DNA of 64,000 nucleotides from NCBI GenBank assembly GCA_021286935.1, contig JAJTBI010000009.1, positions 1 through 64,000 on the forward strand, in the 5' to 3' direction. This stretch comes from Geobacteraceae bacterium (lineage in GTDB: Bacteria > Desulfobacterota > Desulfuromonadia > Geobacterales > Pseudopelobacteraceae). The notes under the pieces were generated by a model. It was given only the letters and a program-made list of their open reading frames with translations, ran no database searches and was not told where the DNA came from. Of this stretch, positions 61,162-64,000 are shown in pieces. The translations under genes were made by a program, and so were the position numbers. The number at the start of each line of letters is the position of its first letter. The first letter of the stretch is position 1.

Positions 61162-61494
61162 TTACTGCACGTTTGCCGTACGGTTGTTATGCTTTTTACG
61201 ATAGATCGCCTTGTTGGCCCGGTTTTGGTCATGGGTCAGCTTGGCCCGTTCTGCCTTGGTCAGATTACCATCCGCCTTCATCCGTGCTTCTTCCTGGGCA
61301 ATCCTTGCCTGCTGGGCTTCCAGCCGTCCAGCCTCTTTCGGGGTCAGTGCGCCGCTCTGCACACCTTGCTCAATACGTTGCTCTTGTTTCTCCTGCCTGC
61401 GGTCAATACGTGGATCATTGGTGCCGGCAAAGGCGGAACCGGCAAACAGGGCTGCTGCGACAGTGACACAAATAGCCAGTGCGATTTTTGACAT
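61162..61494 (-). CDS. Exported Glu/Arg/Gln-rich helical protein
   Basis: 110 residues with AAGGAG upstream. The signal peptide is about 1-23 (SAFA). The mature part is highly charged and helical (DRRQEKQEQRIEQGVQSG, LEAQQARIAQEEARMKADG) with LTPKEAGRL and LTKAERAKL as two repeated helix caps after a Gly. This pattern is common in small periplasmic proteins of unknown function. It follows the sigma-factor operon on the same strand after an 82-bp gap. Confidence 0.75.
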   Translation of the reverse strand: MSKIALAICVTVAAALFAGSAFAGTNDPRIDRRQEKQEQRIEQGVQSGALTPKEAGRLEAQQARIAQEEARMKADGNLTKAERAKLTHDQNRANKAIYRKKHNNRTANVQ

Positions 61495-61576
61495 GATCTA
61501 TCTCCTTGATTGACAAGTTTGTCCTGCTTGTTGCTTACAACGGATGATGACGCTTTTGGTTGACAAAAAAATAAGA

Positions 61577-62092
61577 TTATTCCTGCCCCTGCCGTGAACG
61601 TAATTTCTGCCGCACTGCACGCCGTTCTTCCTGAGACATATTTTTCCAGTTCTGGCGGATGTTCTTCCGTTCTTCTGGAGGAAGGCTCTGCCATTGCTTA
61701 CGCAGTTCCTGCCGTTTTTCAGGAGGCAACTGTTTGAACCATTTAAAGCGCTCCCGTATCCTGTCCTGCTCGGCAGGGGGCATCTGCCGGAATTCCTTGA
61801 AACGCCGCTTGATCTGCTCACGCTGTTCCGGCGGAAGCTCGCGCCACTGTTTGAAACGTTGCTTGGCCTCCTGACGTTCTTCCGGTGTCATCTGTTGCCA
61901 GCGGCCCACTCCGCGTCGTAAGGTCTCTTTCTGCTCAGGTTGCAGGCTGGACCATTTCTCTGCCAGCGGTTTCAGCAGCTTCTGTTCCTTGGGAGAAAGG
62001 TCTTCCCAACGTCCACCATCTTCAGCGGCAAAGACCAGCCCGCCTGCGAGACAGGTCACAGCCATGCTCAGTATCACCAGTCTATTTTTCAT
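61577..62092 (-). CDS. DUF3106 exported repeat protein
   Basis: 171 residues from the ATG at 62092 (AAGGA 8 nt upstream); the frame is open to 62317 but overlaps upstream genes. After a signal peptide (about 1-21) the protein consists of eight tandem units of 15-18 residues of the form W/F-x2-L/M-x-P-E-x-R/K followed by a basic helix (for example WQQMTPEERQEAKQRFKQ). This is the DUF3106 pattern. The repeats are likely short helical hairpins that could bind an acidic partner. It is the last gene of the sigma-factor operon. Confidence 0.88.
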   Translation of the reverse strand: MKNRLVILSMAVTCLAGGLVFAAEDGGRWEDLSPKEQKLLKPLAEKWSSLQPEQKETLRRGVGRWQQMTPEERQEAKQRFKQWRELPPEQREQIKRRFKEFRQMPPAEQDRIRERFKWFKQLPPEKRQELRKQWQSLPPEERKNIRQNWKNMSQEERRAVRQKLRSRQGQE

Positions 62093-62351
62093 AACGGCCA
62101 TCCTTAAGCAGTTTCTTCCGGTCGGTCGATTGCTTGCGCTCATCTTTCGTTGCTGTCGTTGTGGTAGTCTGTTTCTTCTGTGGGGCTTTGTCATCGGCAA
62201 ACTGTAACGGGTCAATCGCTTTGCCGTTACTTGTTTCGAACTTGCCCAGAAACTCCAGAAACTCGGCATCCGGCACCTGTTCTCCACTGGCCCGGGAAGT
62301 GGCAGGAAGCAGCGCAATCAGTGCCAGACAGATCAGGCTAGTGCGTCTCAT
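62082..62351 (-). CDS. Small exported protein of the sigma operon
   Basis: 89 residues from the ATG at 62351, overlapping the upstream gene end by 14 nt and the DUF3106 start by 11 nt. The signal peptide is about 1-22 (SRASG). The segment VPDAEFLEFLGKFETSNGKAIDPLQFAD is the only conserved-looking part; the rest is Thr/Lys/Asp-rich. Similar short proteins occur beside DUF3106 genes. The function is unknown. Confidence 0.7.
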   Translation of the reverse strand: MRRTSLICLALIALLPATSRASGEQVPDAEFLEFLGKFETSNGKAIDPLQFADDKAPQKKQTTTTTATKDERKQSTDRKKLLKDGRYEK

Positions 62352-62697
62352 CGGTCTTTGCCAGCCAGGCATAAAAATCCATATCTTTGTACATATCCAG
62401 ACTCCCCTGTTGTGCCAGCAACTCCATCTCTTCCATCCGGTTTTCAGGCATACCAGGGCGTGATGGATGCCAGTGGGAGATGAGTATCAACAGCATAATT
62501 GCAGTGGCAAAACCGGCCAGACGCTGGGGGCGCAGGAGCGTCCATGCTGAAAACGGTTCTTTTGTGGCCTGCTCCAGCGCCTTGATCCGGCCTTCCCGCA
62601 GCCGTGTGCTGATTAACGGATCAAGGTGCTCAAGCCCGGCATCCAGCACGGTTTTAATCTGCGTGTTGTTCTGCTCGCTTTGTCCGGTACTGTTCAT
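62338..62697 (-). CDS. DUF3619-like membrane protein, possible anti-sigma factor
   Basis: 119 residues. A cytoplasmic N-terminal helix region (about 15-55, GLEHLDPLISTRLREGRIKALEQA) is followed by one membrane helix (about 58-76) and a short external tail. The layout is that of a small anti-sigma factor, and the gene directly follows the ECF sigma gene with a 4-nt overlap. It resembles DUF3619. The anti-sigma role is inferred from position and topology. Confidence 0.75.
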   Translation of the reverse strand: MNSTGQSEQNNTQIKTVLDAGLEHLDPLISTRLREGRIKALEQATKEPFSAWTLLRPQRLAGFATAIMLLILISHWHPSRPGMPENRMEEMELLAQQGSLDMYKDMDFYAWLAKTDETH

Positions 62698-63236
62698 GGC
62701 CGGTACTCCTCCAGCTTTTGCCGTAATGCCTGTACTGCCCGAAAATAATGGGTCTTCACACTTCCTTCGCTACATCCCATGGATTGCGCGGTTTCAGCCA
62801 GATCAAACCCTTCCCATGAGCGCAACAGAAAGGCCTGCTGCTGCCGTAACGGCAGTTCTGCAATTGCCGCCTCCAACTGTGCTCCCAACTGGGCCTGCTC
62901 CAGTAGTTTCAGCGGCGTTTCGTCGCGGGGATCAGCAACATTCAGGAGCGGATCGCTCTCATCATCTTCCTGACGCTCCAGCCCCAGCCAGCCCATAAAG
63001 CGTTGCCGTACCGAGCGGCGGCGATGGGCATCGGTAATCTTGCTCTGCAGCACACAATGGAACAGGGGAGGCCACTCCTGCTCAGGCTTGTCACGATAGC
63101 GACGCACAAACTCCAGCATCGCATCCTGAACGCAGTCCAACGCCAGATCATCATCAGCCACGGCAAAGCGCGCCATGCGGAAGGCACGTTTTTCTATATT
63201 GGCCAGAAAGAGATTGAGGCGCGCTGTGGTATCCAG
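62694..63236 (-). CDS. ECF-type RNA polymerase sigma factor, probable CTG start
   Basis: Region 2 (DDDLALDCVQDAMLEFVRRY) and region 4 (LPLRQQQAFLLRSWEGFDLAETAQ followed by SMGCSEGSVKTHYFRA) are clear. The first ATG/GTG/TTG in frame (63176) would remove the conserved segment LNLFLANIEKRAFR, which is coded in the same frame upstream. A CTG at 63236 with GGGAG 6 nt before it restores a normal 180-residue protein. The ATG nearby (63241) is out of frame. The gene heads an operon with DUF3619, a small exported protein and DUF3106. Confidence 0.85.
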   Translation of the reverse strand: MDTTARLNLFLANIEKRAFRMARFAVADDDLALDCVQDAMLEFVRRYRDKPEQEWPPLFHCVLQSKITDAHRRRSVRQRFMGWLGLERQEDDESDPLLNVADPRDETPLKLLEQAQLGAQLEAAIAELPLRQQQAFLLRSWEGFDLAETAQSMGCSEGSVKTHYFRAVQALRQKLEEYRP

Positions 63237-63312
63237 ATCATACTCCCTGTGTATGCTGCCTTTACCTGATCTGTTCCTTATAACGCAGCAGGGCCAGATA
63301 GGTTGACAGATT

Positions 63313-63966
63313 TTATTGGGTGCTTGTGGATTGTTTCAGGCGATAGCCCACCAGATCTCCTACCGTCACCACCGGCATATCCTGTGATTGTGCAAACGCC
63401 ACGATCTCAGGCAGTCTGGCCATGCTGCCGTCAGGGTTGGTCAGTTCACACAATACACCGTAGGGTTTCAGACCTGCCAGCCGCATCAGGTCTACGGTTG
63501 CCTCGGTATGGCCACCCCGTTCCAGCACACCACCGGGACGGGCCCGCAACGGAAAGATATGGCCGGGCCGACAGAGATCTGCAGGCACGGCCTTATCGGC
63601 AATAGCGGCCTTGACCGTGGTTACCCGGTCAGCAGCCGAGACACCGGTGGTGACCCCTGCTGCAGCCTCAATTGAAACCGTAAAGGCGGTCTGGAAACGG
63701 CTGCTGTTATCCGGCACCATCATTGGCAACTGTAATGCCTGCACCTTTTCATCGGTCAGACAGAGACAGACAATACCGCTGCATTCACGGATCAGCATCG
63801 CCATCTGTGCCTCAGTCAGTGATTCGGCAGCAAAGATCAGGTCGCCTTCATTCTCACGATCCTCATCATCAGTTACCAGAATACCGTTGCCGCTGCGGAG
63901 AGCCGCAAGCGCCTTTTCTACCCGTTCAACAGGGGTGCCGAATTGTGCTGCAAGGGGATGATGCAT
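63313..63966 (-). CDS. ribB: 3,4-dihydroxy-2-butanone 4-phosphate synthase
   Basis: 217 residues, the length of stand-alone RibB, with GGGAGGCAACC before the ATG. Key motifs are [16 protein letters not shown] (acidic loop, substrate and Mg2+ binding), TGVSAADR and [20 protein letters not shown] followed by HTEATVDL. It converts ribulose 5-phosphate into the four-carbon precursor of riboflavin. There is no GTP cyclohydrolase II domain. Any FMN riboswitch would lie beyond the window end; only 34 nt of leader are visible. Confidence 0.97.
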   Translation of the reverse strand: MHHPLAAQFGTPVERVEKALAALRSGNGILVTDDEDRENEGDLIFAAESLTEAQMAMLIRECSGIVCLCLTDEKVQALQLPMMVPDNSSRFQTAFTVSIEAAAGVTTGVSAADRVTTVKAAIADKAVPADLCRPGHIFPLRARPGGVLERGGHTEATVDLMRLAGLKPYGVLCELTNPDGSMARLPEIVAFAQSQDMPVVTVGDLVGYRLKQSTSTQ

Positions 63967-64000
63967 GGTTGCCTCCCAAAGGTTAGAGTGGCTTACCAGC

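Noticed and set aside
61600-61900. Periodic 45-54 bp repeats resembling an array
   Set aside because: They encode the P-E-x-R protein repeats of DUF3106 in one frame and are not a CRISPR array.
62093-62317. N-terminal extension of the DUF3106 frame
   Set aside because: It overlaps the small exported protein gene; the signal peptide begins at the ATG at 62092.
63967-64000. FMN riboswitch before ribB
   Set aside because: Only 34 nt of leader are in the window; no RFN element can be seen.

Overview
The window looks like chromosomal DNA of a Geobacter/Trichlorobacter-type member of the Desulfuromonadia. This is an inference from several GGDEF/EAL/HD-GYP proteins, a two-gene radical-SAM DNA-metabolism locus, a DNA-binding-domain citrate synthase, dense ATGA-type gene overlaps, strong AGGAGG ribosome sites and moderately GC-rich coding DNA. 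No rRNA, tRNA, CRISPR array, phage block or insertion sequence was recognised. About 85 genes fill the window.

Layout. 1-4.2 kb: end of a phosphonate/phosphate-type binding protein overlapping a GGDEF-EAL protein, then dtd and a GGDEF protein. 4.4-8.4 kb: phosphatase, glycosyltransferase, membrane protein, M28 peptidase and alpha/beta hydrolase. 8.4-10 kb: a GbsR/MarR regulator and an NAD(P)-binding reductase sharing one operator motif. 10-23 kb: HD nuclease-like protein, four transporters, HD-GYP protein, DNA glycosylase, transglutaminase-like protein, an ArgD-like aminotransferase behind a probable attenuator, an AT-rich gene that looks like a stray integron cassette, and an HTH-citrate synthase divergent from a VOC protein. 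23-32 kb: mostly minus-strand housekeeping and small-molecule genes (TauE/DUF1634, J-domain, TrmO, tautomerase, isochorismatase-fold hydrolase with a divergent GlxA-type regulator, AGCS symporter, nitroreductase-like protein).

32-39.5 kb: a TetR/AcuI-YhdH redox locus with two related operators, then flavodoxin-like, ferredoxin-like, cupin, class D beta-lactamase and small membrane genes. 39.5-45.3 kb: GNAT, DUF4197, a decayed 4-oxalocrotonate tautomerase, AraC regulator, two methyltransferases (one frameshifted), thioesterase and LrgA/LrgB. 45.4-51 kb: TIGR03915/TIGR03916-type pair, old yellow enzyme, pirin and an XRE/DUF2975 pair. 51-60 kb: serine beta-lactamase-like lipoprotein, HigB/HigA-like toxin-antitoxin pair, MarR-GlxA-aldo/keto reductase-MFS locus, and an AT-richer amidohydrolase/lipoprotein pair. 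60-64 kb: a PETase/dienelactone-type hydrolase, an ECF-sigma operon encoding DUF3619 and DUF3106 proteins, and ribB.

The strongest themes are local self-contained regulatory circuits, in which a regulator sits beside its own palindromic operator (GbsR, HTH-citrate synthase, TetR, MarR, XRE), and three copies of a dispersed inverted-repeat element between genes. All functional assignments come from reading motifs by eye; no database search was possible.
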